A stretch of 64,000 bases of DNA from Gillisella terrae (lineage in GTDB: Bacteria > Pseudomonadota > Alphaproteobacteria > Rhizobiales > Rhizobiaceae), in assembly GCF_004801395.1 (NCBI RefSeq), contig NZ_SSOA01000009.1, forward strand, positions 62,001 to 126,000, written 5' to 3'. Shown in pieces: positions 27,318 to 37,036 of the stretch. The position numbers and the translations under genes were made by a program. The notes below the pieces were generated by a model. It ran no database searches. It was not told the origin of the DNA and saw nothing but the letters and a program-made list of their open reading frames with translations. Every line of letters starts with the position of its first letter. The stretch's first letter is position 1.

Positions 27318-29412
27318 GGTGTTTTCCTTCCTCAATCAGTTCAATTTCGAGCAGCAAGGCGCTTTCCGGCCGCAGCATCGGCAGCGGCAAACCACTCTTT
27401 GCCAGATCCTTGCCTTCAAAGCTTACCTCGCCTGCCAGCAAGCGCTTTTGCCCCTCAGAAATGCGGATAAAATTCGGCTCGGCTGGGTGAACCGCTGCAA
27501 TACGGAAGCGTCCACCAGCCGCGATAACATGCTCTGGCAGTGTCAACGGCTCTGGCTGTTCTGCCACCATTTGCGGGCCTTGGGCAACGAAGACGGCAAG
27601 CTTCTCAGCGCTTGCCGCACCCCAGACGTAACGTCCATCTTTTGGCTCCATCCGGAAATTGGCACCCTTCGCATGCAAAAGATCGCGCAGGCGCTTATGG
27701 GTGGCGATGTAGCCTTTCAGCTCTTCGCGCTCTAGCCCTTCCAGCTCCAGCGGGTTCAGCTCCACACCCAGATGATAGGCCATGGCCACCAGCGCCCGGA
27801 ACGCCAGCGTGTGACGCCGATCGGTCTGGTGGTTGGGCGATGCTGAAATGTGGCTGCCCAAAATTTCCGGCGGCACAAAATGGGATGCCCCGCGCTGAAT
27901 CTCTAACCGCTCCAGTGCATCGGTGCAATCGGATGTCCATACACGGTGGGTGCGCGCCAGCGCGCCATAATCAATCCGGCCACCGCCAGAGGCGCAGCTT
28001 TCAATCTCAACGGCTGGATGGGCGGCACGAATGCGATCCATCAATGCGTAGACGGCGCGGGTCTGGGCGGCAATTTTTGCCTTGCCATCGCGCCCGCCTG
28101 CATGGGTCAGGTCGCGGTTCATGTCCCACTTGACGTAAGAGATGGCATGACCTGCCAAAACCGCGTTGATCTTTTCAAACAGGTAATCGCTCACCTCCTG
28201 CCGGGTCAAATCCAGCACCAGCTGGTTGCGCGACAAAAGCAGCGGACGCCCTTCGACCTGCAAGACCCAATCAGGGTGAGCTTTATAAAGCTCCGACACC
28301 GGATTGATCATCTCCGGCTCGAACCAGATGCCAAATTGCATGCCAAGACCGGTGACATGATCGACCAGTGGTTTCAGACCGTCAGGATATTTGCGAGCAT
28401 CAATATCCCAATCGCCAAGGCTGGTGGTGTCATCATCGCGTTTGCCAAACCAGCCATCGTCCAGCACAAAGCGCTCGATGCCAAGCTCGGCGGCAGAGGT
28501 CGCCTGCGCTTTCAGCGAGTCCATCTGGTGATCGAAATAATTGCCTTCCCAGGTGTTCAGCGTCACCGGACGCGCACTCATTTGGCCACCATGCCATGTC
28601 AAAAGATCATTGCGCACGAAAGCATGGAAGGCAGCGCTGTCTGGCCCGACATAGGCGACCGGGCTTTGATAGCGCTCACCGGGGGCCAAAATCATTTCGC
28701 CGGGTTCAAACAGCTCGCCCATATGCACAAGGCGGCGGCCATCATCCAGCCGATCAATCACGGCCTGGTGGTTGCCGCTCCAGCCGAGTGTGACGCCAAA
28801 ATTTTGCCCTTCGCCTTCAAGGCGCAGCATGGGGAAACGATCATGCGAGGTGCGGCCACGGCGGCTTTCCTGCGCCCAGATGCCATTGCCCAAGGTCTCG
28901 CTGCGGGTTTGAAACTCACGCCCCCACATGCCGGAAAAGCTGGTGACATCCACTTTGCCCGCAGGCACCAGAAAACTGGCCGCCATGCAGCGGTCGAGCA
29001 CATAATCAGAGCTGCCAAGATTTTGCAGCTCGGTTGCCATGGAGATCACGCCAGACGCAAAGACCTCAAGACGAATGGCAATCGAGATCGCTGCAACCTT
29101 GTCGGAAGCACTAAACACCGTGACATTGCCGCTGGTTTTGCTGGTCCAGCCAGAAAACTGCAAAATGAAGTCACGCCCCATGCGGTGGCCGACAATGGCA
29201 GGCCAGCCGAAATAGCCCATGCCGCCGGTGGGCAACAGCACGGCAGACGGCACAGCCTCATCCATACCATTGACGCGGCTGGAGCGTTCAACCTCAAAAA
29301 GAGAAGACGCGTTGAGCGCGGCACCAAAGGCCAGAATTTCCGGCATGCCGGCTTCCGGCAACCGAAGGCTCAGCGCGCAGGCGCCGGACCCAATAGAAAC
29401 AATCTCACTCAT
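27310..29412 (-). CDS. GH36 alpha-galactosidase
   Basis: A 700-aa enzyme with the GH36 layout: N-terminal beta-supersandwich (1-280), catalytic barrel and C-terminal beta-domain. The nucleophile Asp lies in YVKWDMNRDLTHAGG near 435, the acid/base Asp in RVWTSDCTDALER near 505, and FVLDDGWFGKRDDDTTSLGD is the substrate loop; ESCASGGGRIDYG is also typical. It cleaves terminal alpha-galactose from raffinose-type oligosaccharides, in the cytosol. The open frame extends 123 bases upstream, but ATG 29412 overlaps the permease stop by ATGA and gives the family start. Confidence 0.95.
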   Translation of the reverse strand: MSEIVSIGSGACALSLRLPEAGMPEILAFGAALNASSLFEVERSSRVNGMDEAVPSAVLLPTGGMGYFGWPAIVGHRMGRDFILQFSGWTSKTSGNVTVFSASDKVAAISIAIRLEVFASGVISMATELQNLGSSDYVLDRCMAASFLVPAGKVDVTSFSGMWGREFQTRSETLGNGIWAQESRRGRTSHDRFPMLRLEGEGQNFGVTLGWSGNHQAVIDRLDDGRRLVHMGELFEPGEMILAPGERYQSPVAYVGPDSAAFHAFVRNDLLTWHGGQMSARPVTLNTWEGNYFDHQMDSLKAQATSAAELGIERFVLDDGWFGKRDDDTTSLGDWDIDARKYPDGLKPLVDHVTGLGMQFGIWFEPEMINPVSELYKAHPDWVLQVEGRPLLLSRNQLVLDLTRQEVSDYLFEKINAVLAGHAISYVKWDMNRDLTHAGGRDGKAKIAAQTRAVYALMDRIRAAHPAVEIESCASGGGRIDYGALARTHRVWTSDCTDALERLEIQRGASHFVPPEILGSHISASPNHQTDRRHTLAFRALVAMAYHLGVELNPLELEGLEREELKGYIATHKRLRDLLHAKGANFRMEPKDGRYVWGAASAEKLAVFVAQGPQMVAEQPEPLTLPEHVIAAGGRFRIAAVHPAEPNFIRISEGQKRLLAGEVSFEGKDLAKSGLPLPMLRPESALLLEIELIEEGKHHG

Positions 29413-30260
29413 CCCTTGGTCGCTCCAAGCGTTAGACCGGCAATGAAATGCCGCTGCATCAGGAAAAACATCGCAACTGGCGGAAGGGCTGCGACAATCG
29501 AGCCTGCCGACACCAGATTCCAGGCCGCAACCCATTGACCATTCAAGGTAAACAGACCGGCCGTAACCGGCATGGCGCTTTGGCTCTGCACCAGAACGGT
29601 GGCCCAGAAATAGTCATTCCACACGAAGGTGAAAACCAGAACCGAGAGGGCCGCAATGGCGGGCCGCATCAAGGGCAGCACGATATGGACAAAAATCCGC
29701 CACTCGGAGACACCTTCAACCCGCGCCGATTCAATCAGCGCAAACGGCAGGCCTTTGATGAAATTGCGCATGAACAGCGTGCAAAAGCCGGTTTGAAAGG
29801 CCACATGAAACAGCACAAGCCCCGTGACCGTATCATAAAGCCCCATTTTGAGGGTCATGTCGCGCACCGGCACCATGAGGATCTGAAACGGAATGAAGTT
29901 ACCGGCCACAAACAGGAAAAACAGAAACAGATTGCCCTTGAACTTATAGGTCGCCAGCGCAAAACCTGTGAGGCAGGACAGCGCCACAGCGCCAATGACC
30001 GTTGGAATGGTGATCTTGAACGAGTTGAGGATATACCAGCCAATGGGCGAGTTCTCAAAAACGGCGCTGTAATTTTCAACACCGGCAAAGCCGGAGGGAA
30101 TGCCGAAATAATTGCCAGCCGCCAAATCGCCTGCGGGCCTGATCGAAGTAAGCGCCACGCCAATCAAGGGCAGCAGCCACAGCACCAGCGCCACCGGCAA
30201 GAACAGCTTATAGCCAATCCGCACAACGGGGCTGGCTTTTTGAATCGGTGTCGGAAACAT
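29409..30260 (-). CDS. CUT1 sugar ABC permease, MalG type
   Basis: The 283-aa inner-membrane protein has six hydrophobic segments and the EAA loop IESARVEGVSEWRIFVHIVL, which contacts the ATPase. It pairs with the MalF-type permease before it; the starts and stops of both neighbours overlap by one to four bases. Typical final motif LTLGATKG is present. The substrate is inferred from the GH36 and GH42 enzymes in the operon to be alpha/beta-galactosides. Confidence 0.93.
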   Translation of the reverse strand: MFPTPIQKASPVVRIGYKLFLPVALVLWLLPLIGVALTSIRPAGDLAAGNYFGIPSGFAGVENYSAVFENSPIGWYILNSFKITIPTVIGAVALSCLTGFALATYKFKGNLFLFFLFVAGNFIPFQILMVPVRDMTLKMGLYDTVTGLVLFHVAFQTGFCTLFMRNFIKGLPFALIESARVEGVSEWRIFVHIVLPLMRPAIAALSVLVFTFVWNDYFWATVLVQSQSAMPVTAGLFTLNGQWVAAWNLVSAGSIVAALPPVAMFFLMQRHFIAGLTLGATKG

Positions 30261-31168
30261 CAGGAATTCCTTTCCTGAGACAACATGCGAACAATGAACA
30301 GCGTGATGAACACCATCATGATCAGGAACAGCACCACGGCAATGGCCGCACCATAGCCCATGCGGAAGCCGTATTCCGAGAGCGCCTCTTCATACATGTA
30401 ATAGGACAGAACCCGGCTGGAGCCGTAAGGCCCGCCTGCGGTCATGATGGATACAAGATCAAACGAGCGCAGCGCGCCAATCACCGTCACCACCATGGCA
30501 ATGAAGGTTGCCGGTGCCAGCTGCGGCAGAATGATATTTTTCAACAGCGACCAGCCCTTGGCACCATCCATGCGCGCGGCTTCAACCTGTTCCGGATTGA
30601 TGTTGTTGAGACCCGTCAGGTAAAGGATCATGCAATAGGCCGTCTGCGGCCAGAGGCCCGCGACGATAATCCCATACGTGACATAGCGCTCATCCGCCAG
30701 CACCGCAAAATCCACACCGGTGAGATGCTTGAGCAGAACGGAGAACAGGCCGAAATTGGGCGCATAAAACCAGGTGAAGATCAGACCAACAACAACCTGA
30801 CTGATAACAAATGGAAAGAAAAACAAAGATTTATAGACGCGAATGCCTGTGACCGTTTGATTGAGAAACAGAGCAACGGCAAGACCGGCCGGAATAGCCA
30901 GCAGATACAGAACCAGCCAGATCACATTGTTTTTGAGCGACGTGTAAAAGGCATCATCGGTCAGCAATTCCTTGTAATTGCCGAGACCAATCCAGACCTT
31001 GGGGCCCAGACCATCCCAGTCAAAAAAGCTGATCCAGACGGACTGGAAAATGGGCAGGATGACGTAGATGATAAACATCACAATGCCCGGAGCCAAAAAC
31101 AGCATGGGCGCAATGCGCTGCTGGTTACGCTTCCAGAAGCCGGAAGACGGTGTGGCGGTATCGCTCAT
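30260..31168 (-). CDS. CUT1 sugar ABC permease, MalF type
   Basis: The 302-aa membrane protein has six to seven hydrophobic segments and the EAA loop VEAARMDGAKGWSLLKNIIL. The frame is open to 31216, but ATG 31168 has GGAGG with 8-base spacing and gives the usual short hydrophilic N-terminus (MSDTATPSS). It shares one base with the next permease start. A hairpin-prone 77-base gap separates it from the binding-protein gene, a common place for processing that keeps the binding protein more abundant. Confidence 0.93.
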   Translation of the reverse strand: MSDTATPSSGFWKRNQQRIAPMLFLAPGIVMFIIYVILPIFQSVWISFFDWDGLGPKVWIGLGNYKELLTDDAFYTSLKNNVIWLVLYLLAIPAGLAVALFLNQTVTGIRVYKSLFFFPFVISQVVVGLIFTWFYAPNFGLFSVLLKHLTGVDFAVLADERYVTYGIIVAGLWPQTAYCMILYLTGLNNINPEQVEAARMDGAKGWSLLKNIILPQLAPATFIAMVVTVIGALRSFDLVSIMTAGGPYGSSRVLSYYMYEEALSEYGFRMGYGAAIAVVLFLIMMVFITLFIVRMLSQERNS

Positions 31169-31245
31169 GACGAGCACCTCCAGAATAGGACAAACATAAA
31201 ACCGGATGCCGCACAAAGCAGCACCCGGTCCTTGGGAGGATGAGG

Positions 31246-32478
31246 TTATTTATAGACCCGCTGACGGACCTTATCGAGGCGGGCCAGGATCTGGTCGATC
31301 TTGTCAGGCTTGACCATGAACTCCTGGAAGCCTTCCATGCCTGCCTTGGCCATATCGGCCTGGGCATCGCGGTCATAGAACTGCGCGAGCGCCTTGGCGT
31401 TGGACAACATGGTGAAGCCCTGCTCCAAAATCGGATCTGACGGCTTGGTCGCCTTGTTGTTGACGGGTAGCTGACCAAGAATCTCGTTGATCTTGGTCTG
31501 GGCTTCAGGGGTTGCAAGATAGGCAAGGAATACCTTGGCATCAGCCTTGTTCTTGGCCTTGGCCGGAATGTGGAACGTGTCGGTCGGCGCTTCTTCCGCA
31601 ACCGGAAGACCGGGGGTGATTTCCGGGAATTGCAAGAAACCGATCTGATCTTCCTTCAGACCACCGATCTTCATGGTGGCAACGGCAAAATTGCCCATCA
31701 GATACATGGCAGCCTTGCCCTGCACGAATTGCGGCATGGCATCCTGCCAGTCAATGGCGGCATGATTGTTGATGAAATAGCCTGGCTTGACCAGCTCAGC
31801 CCATTTTTCAAACACGGCCTTCACGCGCGGATCGGTGTAAGGCACCTTGCCGGAGGTCAGCTGCATATGGAAATCATAGCCGTTGACGCGCAGATCGAGA
31901 TAATCGAACCAGCCAGCCGTTGGCCACAGAGCCTTGGTGCCGATGGTAAACGGCGTAATGCCAGCCTTCTTCAGCTTTTCGCAAGCGGCGAGCAGCTCGG
32001 CCCAGGTCTTGGGCGGGGTAATGCCTTGAGCTGCAAAAATGTCTTTGCGGTAGTAAATACCCCACTGATAGTAGGTGTAAGGCACGCCCCACTTCTTGCC
32101 GTCAATGGTCATCGAGGGTGCGGCAGACTTCAGCTGCTCATCCAGCCCATTGGCAGCCCAGATATCGCTGACATCTTCAAACATGCCTGCCTTGACGAAA
32201 GGCTCCATTCGATTGCCCGCATACCAGGCCATAACGTCCGGCGCATCAGCGGTCAAAAAGTTACGCACCGCAGCTTTGTAGCCTTCGTGGTCGAAATTAT
32301 TCCACTTAACGGTGATATCGGGATGTTTCTTCTGAAAATCCGAAATCATCTCTTCCATGGCCTTCTTCGGCACAGGGTCGGACTGGTCGGAGTTCAAGGT
32401 GATCTGGCCAGCATAAGCACCAGTCGAAATCAGAGCTGCCGAAATGGCAAGCCCGCTGAGGCTTTTAGAAAAATTCAT
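31246..32478 (-). CDS. CUT1 sugar-binding protein
   Basis: A 410-aa family-1 solute-binding protein. Residues 1-23 are a classic signal peptide ending in GAYA before GQITLNSD. The rest is two-lobed, with TYYQWGIYYRKDIFAAQGI in the substrate cleft region. It delivers galactosides, by context, to the two permeases that follow in the operon. It is the first gene; the promoter lies in the 192-bp gap shared with the AraC gene. A long open frame on the opposite strand across this gene is a coding shadow. Confidence 0.92.
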   Translation of the reverse strand: MNFSKSLSGLAISAALISTGAYAGQITLNSDQSDPVPKKAMEEMISDFQKKHPDITVKWNNFDHEGYKAAVRNFLTADAPDVMAWYAGNRMEPFVKAGMFEDVSDIWAANGLDEQLKSAAPSMTIDGKKWGVPYTYYQWGIYYRKDIFAAQGITPPKTWAELLAACEKLKKAGITPFTIGTKALWPTAGWFDYLDLRVNGYDFHMQLTSGKVPYTDPRVKAVFEKWAELVKPGYFINNHAAIDWQDAMPQFVQGKAAMYLMGNFAVATMKIGGLKEDQIGFLQFPEITPGLPVAEEAPTDTFHIPAKAKNKADAKVFLAYLATPEAQTKINEILGQLPVNNKATKPSDPILEQGFTMLSNAKALAQFYDRDAQADMAKAGMEGFQEFMVKPDKIDQILARLDKVRQRVYK

Positions 32479-32670
32479 AGCTTCCTCCCTGTGGGTTCAG
32501 ACGGACCGGAAACAACTCCGCCCATCGTCATCTGCATCATCCATTCTTGCGCTTTTTCGCAAAACCCGGTCCCTCCGAGGGTATTTCGCGAAACTGGCTT
32601 GATCATTTCCGCAATAGCCGTAATGATCTACCAGATTTTCCAGAAATATTTCCGGTATCCTAAGATCACC

Positions 32671-33597
32671 ATGAGCAATACCCCTATCATCAACAGGTAT
32701 GAATCCGTTCCCGTCCACCCGGAGTTGAATCCGGCCCATCCTCTGGTGGTTTTTGGCGATCATCGCTTTTGCGCGGGCGAAATGCTGGAAGTGCAAAAAA
32801 TGACTGGCCCGCATATGCACAGTCAGATCGAGCTGAATTTTGTGCTGCAAGGCGATATGACCTATTGGTTCGACGGGCGTGAACTGACTGTCTCCGAGGG
32901 GCGGCTTTGCCTGTTTTGGGGCATGATCCCCCATCAGGTGATTGATCGACGCGAAGGCACTCTGTTTATTTGCCTCTATGTACCCATGTCGGTGTTTTTG
33001 GGACTGGCCAGCCTCAGCCGGTTTCGCGATGCGGTATTTCGTGGCGCGGTGATTGAGGCTCTGGACATCCGACCCTGGGATCGCGAGGTGTTTTCGCGCT
33101 GGCGCGAGGAACTTTTATCCGGCGATGAAGGGGCGATTGAAATTGTCCGCTCAGAGCTGACCGCCCGGGTGATGCGCATTGAACGTGAAGGCTGGCAAGA
33201 TCTGCGTGAACAAGGCTCGGCGCTGGCAAGCCTTGGCAAACGCAGCGACGACTGGGTGCCGCATGTGGAAAAAATGCTGCGCTTTATTGGCGAACATGCA
33301 CCCGGCAATATTTCTGCCGAGGATGTTGGGCGCGCTGCGGGACTGCATCCCAATTATGCCATGGGATTGTTCAAGCGGGCGGTGGGCATGACCATCAATC
33401 AGGCCATTGTCCGCCACCGGCTGGATACCGCCCAATCCTTGCTGATTGCCACAGATTTGCCAATCACCGAAGTGGCGTTTGAATCCGGCTTTGGCTCACT
33501 TTCGACCTTTTACGACGCCTTTCAGCGGCGATTTCTGGAAAAACCAGTGCAATATCGTCGCCGGATGCGCCTGAAAGGCGGCAAACAGGCTGCGTGA
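32671..33597 (+). CDS. AraC-family regulator of the galactoside operon
   Basis: The 308-aa protein has an N-terminal cupin sensor (residues 25-110, GPHMHSQIELNFVLQGDMTY) and a C-terminal pair of helix-turn-helix motifs (ISAEDVGRAAGLHPNYAMGL and LPITEVAFESGFGSLSTFYD). It diverges from the binding-protein gene, with 192 bp between starts, so it is the expected local activator, like MelR/RafR-type regulators of alpha-galactoside genes. The frame is open far upstream on the plus strand, but that part is antisense to the binding-protein gene; ATG 32671 gives a normal family length. Confidence 0.92.
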   Translation: MSNTPIINRYESVPVHPELNPAHPLVVFGDHRFCAGEMLEVQKMTGPHMHSQIELNFVLQGDMTYWFDGRELTVSEGRLCLFWGMIPHQVIDRREGTLFICLYVPMSVFLGLASLSRFRDAVFRGAVIEALDIRPWDREVFSRWREELLSGDEGAIEIVRSELTARVMRIEREGWQDLREQGSALASLGKRSDDWVPHVEKMLRFIGEHAPGNISAEDVGRAAGLHPNYAMGLFKRAVGMTINQAIVRHRLDTAQSLLIATDLPITEVAFESGFGSLSTFYDAFQRRFLEKPVQYRRRMRLKGGKQAA

Positions 33598-33610
33598 CAA
33601 AACGTATGCG

Positions 33611-34894
33611 TTAAAATCGGCCTTCCACCAGATGGGCAACCTGGGCACCCATCTCATAATAGGCCTCTTTGAGGGTGCGAAACGGCACCACCTCCAGCGC
33701 GGTAAGCGGCAATGGCAAGTCCTCTTCACCGATCTTGCCCAACACCAGATCGGCCAATGTTTTGCCAAATGTTGTCCCCGGCGCGATTCCACGGCCATTA
33801 TAGCCAGAGAAGCCAACAACCCGATTATCAAACCGATGAAACCGCGGAACGGCATCTTTGGTCATGCCAATCTGGCCATACCATTCTGCCTCAAACTCCA
33901 GCGCGCCAAGCTGCGGAAACAGCCGTTTAAGGCTGCGTTTGGCCCAGGCGCGGTGCACAGCCGCTCCGCTGTTGCGCAAGGCACCAACGCTGCCAAACAC
34001 CAGCCGCCCAGCCTGATCCATTCGGAAGGACGATAAAATCTCTTTGGTATCCCAGCAGCCTTCGCGATTGGGCAAAATCGAACGGCGCAGATTATCGCTC
34101 AGTGGTTTTGTGGCAAAATTAAAATAGGGCAAATGCACCTGCTCTTGCCGAACGCGCTGCCAAGGGCCGGTGGAATAAGCATCGGTGGCGACAATAACCC
34201 ATTGGCAGGACACGCTGCCACGGGCGGTTTCCACCAGCCAATCCTCGCCTTGTTTGCGCGCATCAATCACGGCACTTGATGTAAACAGCTTTGCTCCGGC
34301 ATGAAGCACGGCATGGGCCAGGCCGCGTGCATAGGCCAAAGGCTGCAAGGTACCAGCCCGCGGATCAAACAGGGCACCAGCATAACCAGAGCTACCAACC
34401 CGCCTCGCCGTTTCCTCAGCATCCAGCAATTGAACCGGCGCACCACGCGCCGACCATTGCTGATGGCGCTGACGCAGCTCTTGCAGGCCTTCCTCGCCCA
34501 CGGCCAAATGCAGAGTGCCGTTGGTTTGCAATTCACACTCGATCCGGTGCTTTTCAATCACCTCCCGCACCAGAAGCGGTGCCTGGCTCAATTGTGAAAG
34601 CGCGCGCTCGCCATGCTCAGCCCCTAACACTTTGGGCACATCATCAGGCATCACCCACATGCCGCCGTTGATGAGGCCAACATTGCGGCCAGCGCCGCCA
34701 AAGCCAGCTTCAACCGCTTCCAAAACAACCACCGACATGCCGGCCTCAGTCAGATGCAGTGCCGCCGACAGGCCGGTATAACCTGCCCCGACAACCACGA
34801 CATCCGCCAGCAATTGCGCATCCAGAATGGATGTTGCCGGAGCAACCGGGGCTGTTTTTTCCCAAAGCCCATGAGAACGCGAATTGCCGAGCAT
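33611..34894 (-). CDS. FAD-dependent amine/amino-acid oxidoreductase (DAO/PuuB-like)
   Basis: A 427-aa DAO-family flavoprotein. The dinucleotide-binding motif VVVVGAGYTGLSAALHLTEA is at about 32-51, followed by GFGGAGRNVGLINGG, which resembles the covalent/near-FAD loop of gamma-glutamylputrescine oxidases, and the C-terminal FAD contact GYNGRGIAPGTTFGK. It would oxidise a secondary amine or amino acid in the cytosol; the substrate is unknown. It diverges from the LysR gene at 35059 (164-bp gap), its probable regulator. It converges on the AraC gene. Confidence 0.88.
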   Translation of the reverse strand: MLGNSRSHGLWEKTAPVAPATSILDAQLLADVVVVGAGYTGLSAALHLTEAGMSVVVLEAVEAGFGGAGRNVGLINGGMWVMPDDVPKVLGAEHGERALSQLSQAPLLVREVIEKHRIECELQTNGTLHLAVGEEGLQELRQRHQQWSARGAPVQLLDAEETARRVGSSGYAGALFDPRAGTLQPLAYARGLAHAVLHAGAKLFTSSAVIDARKQGEDWLVETARGSVSCQWVIVATDAYSTGPWQRVRQEQVHLPYFNFATKPLSDNLRRSILPNREGCWDTKEILSSFRMDQAGRLVFGSVGALRNSGAAVHRAWAKRSLKRLFPQLGALEFEAEWYGQIGMTKDAVPRFHRFDNRVVGFSGYNGRGIAPGTTFGKTLADLVLGKIGEEDLPLPLTALEVVPFRTLKEAYYEMGAQVAHLVEGRF

Positions 34895-35058
34895 TGCCTT
34901 GCCTCTTACTGTGGGTGTTGTTGATCAATATGAACCTGAATGATTGTTTTATCGAGCGGTCTATCCATTGATCGGTGATGAATATATCGATGTTTACGCA
35001 AGAGTTCATTCCATTTTAGAATGACCTTGCTCGTCACACCGCCTGTTTTGGAACAACC

Positions 35059-35958
35059 ATGCAAAGTCCACGCCGATTTTTACCATCGCTGCACCTTCTC
35101 TCGGCCTTTGAGGCCGCCGCCCGCACCGGCAGCGTCACGGCAGCCGCCCGCGAATTGAGCCTGACCCAAAGTGCGGTCAGCCGCCAGATCAAAGCGCTGG
35201 AGGAGCAAATCGGGGTCGAGCTGTTTCATCGCGAGCGCCAGACGATCCGCCTGACGGCGGGCGGCAATGTTTATGCGCGGGAAATACGCGATGCGCTGCG
35301 CATGATCAGTACGGCGTCATTGACGCTGAAAGCCAATCCTTTTGGCGGCACCTTGAACCTTGCCATTCTGCCCACCTTTGGCACCCGCTGGCTGGCCCCA
35401 CGCCTGCCCGCCTTTTTGAAAGCGCATCCCGGCATCACCATCAACCTCGTCACCAAAATCTCCTATTTTGATTTTCGCCTTGAGCCTGTCGATGCCGCCA
35501 TTCATTTTGGCAGAGCCGAATGGCAAGGGGCAGAAATGTCGCTTTTGCGCTCGGAAACGGTAGTGCCTGCCTGTAGCCCGGAGCTGCGCGATCAATACCA
35601 CTTTCAATCGGCTGAAGATGTGCGCAAGGCTCCGTTGCTACACCTGACCACACGGCCCGACGCATGGGAGCGATGGCTCTTACAACATGGTGTTGATGCC
35701 GACCACGTACGCGGCATGTTGTTTGATCAATTTGCCACGGCCTCACAAGCGGCCATGGCGGGGCTCGGGGTGGCACTATTGCCGGAATTTTTAATCGAAG
35801 AAGAACTGGCATCGGGCCGACTGGTGAAAGCCATTGATCTGCCGATGAGAAGCGCCGAATCCTATTTCCTTGTGTGGCCCAATGAGCGTGCGGCCCATCC
35901 GCCGCTGCAAGTGTTTCGTGACTGGATTTTGAAAGAAACCGAAATGCACAGGACATAA
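35059..35958 (+). CDS. LysR-family regulator, GcvA-like
   Basis: The 299-aa protein has an N-terminal winged helix (LLSAFEAAARTGSVTAAARE and LTQSAVSRQIKALEEQ) and an effector domain of the GcvA/AmpR group (LNLAILPTFGTRWLAPRLPA is the group hallmark). By its divergent position it probably controls the FAD oxidoreductase gene at 33611-34894. Length and domains are normal. Confidence 0.9.
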   Translation: MQSPRRFLPSLHLLSAFEAAARTGSVTAAARELSLTQSAVSRQIKALEEQIGVELFHRERQTIRLTAGGNVYAREIRDALRMISTASLTLKANPFGGTLNLAILPTFGTRWLAPRLPAFLKAHPGITINLVTKISYFDFRLEPVDAAIHFGRAEWQGAEMSLLRSETVVPACSPELRDQYHFQSAEDVRKAPLLHLTTRPDAWERWLLQHGVDADHVRGMLFDQFATASQAAMAGLGVALLPEFLIEEELASGRLVKAIDLPMRSAESYFLVWPNERAAHPPLQVFRDWILKETEMHRT

Positions 35959-36071
35959 ACAGAAGTGGCGTTCTTTTACAGACGCTGTGTTTAGCAAAAA
36001 CCATGCGGCAAGTTGGCAAAAAACAGCATGACATTGTCTTGCTTGATCGAAAGCACCGCCTTACTATCGCA

Positions 36072-36219
36072 TTGTTCTCAGGGCGGGGCGAAATTCCCCA
36101 CCGGCGGTATCGGGTGTAAAATCCCGGAGCCCGCGAGCGCTTCTTGGCAAAAGTTAAGAAGGTCAGCAGATCCGGTGAGAAGCCGGAGCCGACGGTATAG
36201 TCCGGATGGAAGAGAGCAA
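36072..36219 (+). ncRNA. FMN riboswitch (RFN element)
   Basis: The conserved RFN core can be read directly: AGGGCGGGGCGAAATTCCCC, CCGGCGGT, AGCCCGCGAGCG, GGTCAGCAGATCCGGTG, GAAGCCGGAGCCGACGGT and ATAGTCCGGATGGAAGAGAG in the right order. The closing helix P1 pairs TTGTTCTC (36072-36079) with GAGAGCAA (36212-36219). It senses FMN in the nascent transcript and should lower expression of the ribH gene that starts 204 bases further on when FMN is high. The same riboswitch precedes RibH2-type genes in Brucella. Confidence 0.96.
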
Positions 36220-36900
<681 letters not shown>

Positions 36901-36908
36901 GGAACAAA

Positions 36909-36990
36909 TGTCTTGCCGGGCGCGGGAAACGCCCGGCAAGACATGCTTGCGAAACGACAGCGCCGTACGCCAGACATGACGCACGGCGCT
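36909..36990. terminator. Two tandem strong hairpins between convergent ribH2 and M20 genes
   Basis: Hairpin 1 has perfect 14-bp arms TGTCTTGCCGGGCG (36909-36922) and CGCCCGGCAAGACA (36930-36943). Hairpin 2 pairs AGCGCCGT (36959-36966) with ACGGCGCT (36983-36990). Neither has a clear U run, but they fill the gap of a convergent pair and probably serve both directions. Confidence 0.65.
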
Positions 36991-37036
36991 ATAATCTGCG
37001 GCAATCATGCCCCCGAAGCCCGTGGGTCTCGCGCTA

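Noticed and set aside
27946..29538. 530-codon plus-strand frame opposite GH36
   Set aside because: The opposite strand encodes a complete alpha-galactosidase; the plus frame lacks a ribosome site and any recognisable motif.
31570..32670. Long upstream extension of the AraC regulator
   Set aside because: The extension is antisense to the sugar-binding protein and is not AraC-like; starting at 32671 gives a normal cupin plus helix-turn-helix protein.
36909..36990. Tandem hairpins considered as a CRISPR or small RNA gene
   Set aside because: The two hairpins differ in sequence and have no spacer regularity; they lie between convergent stops and are best explained as termination signals.
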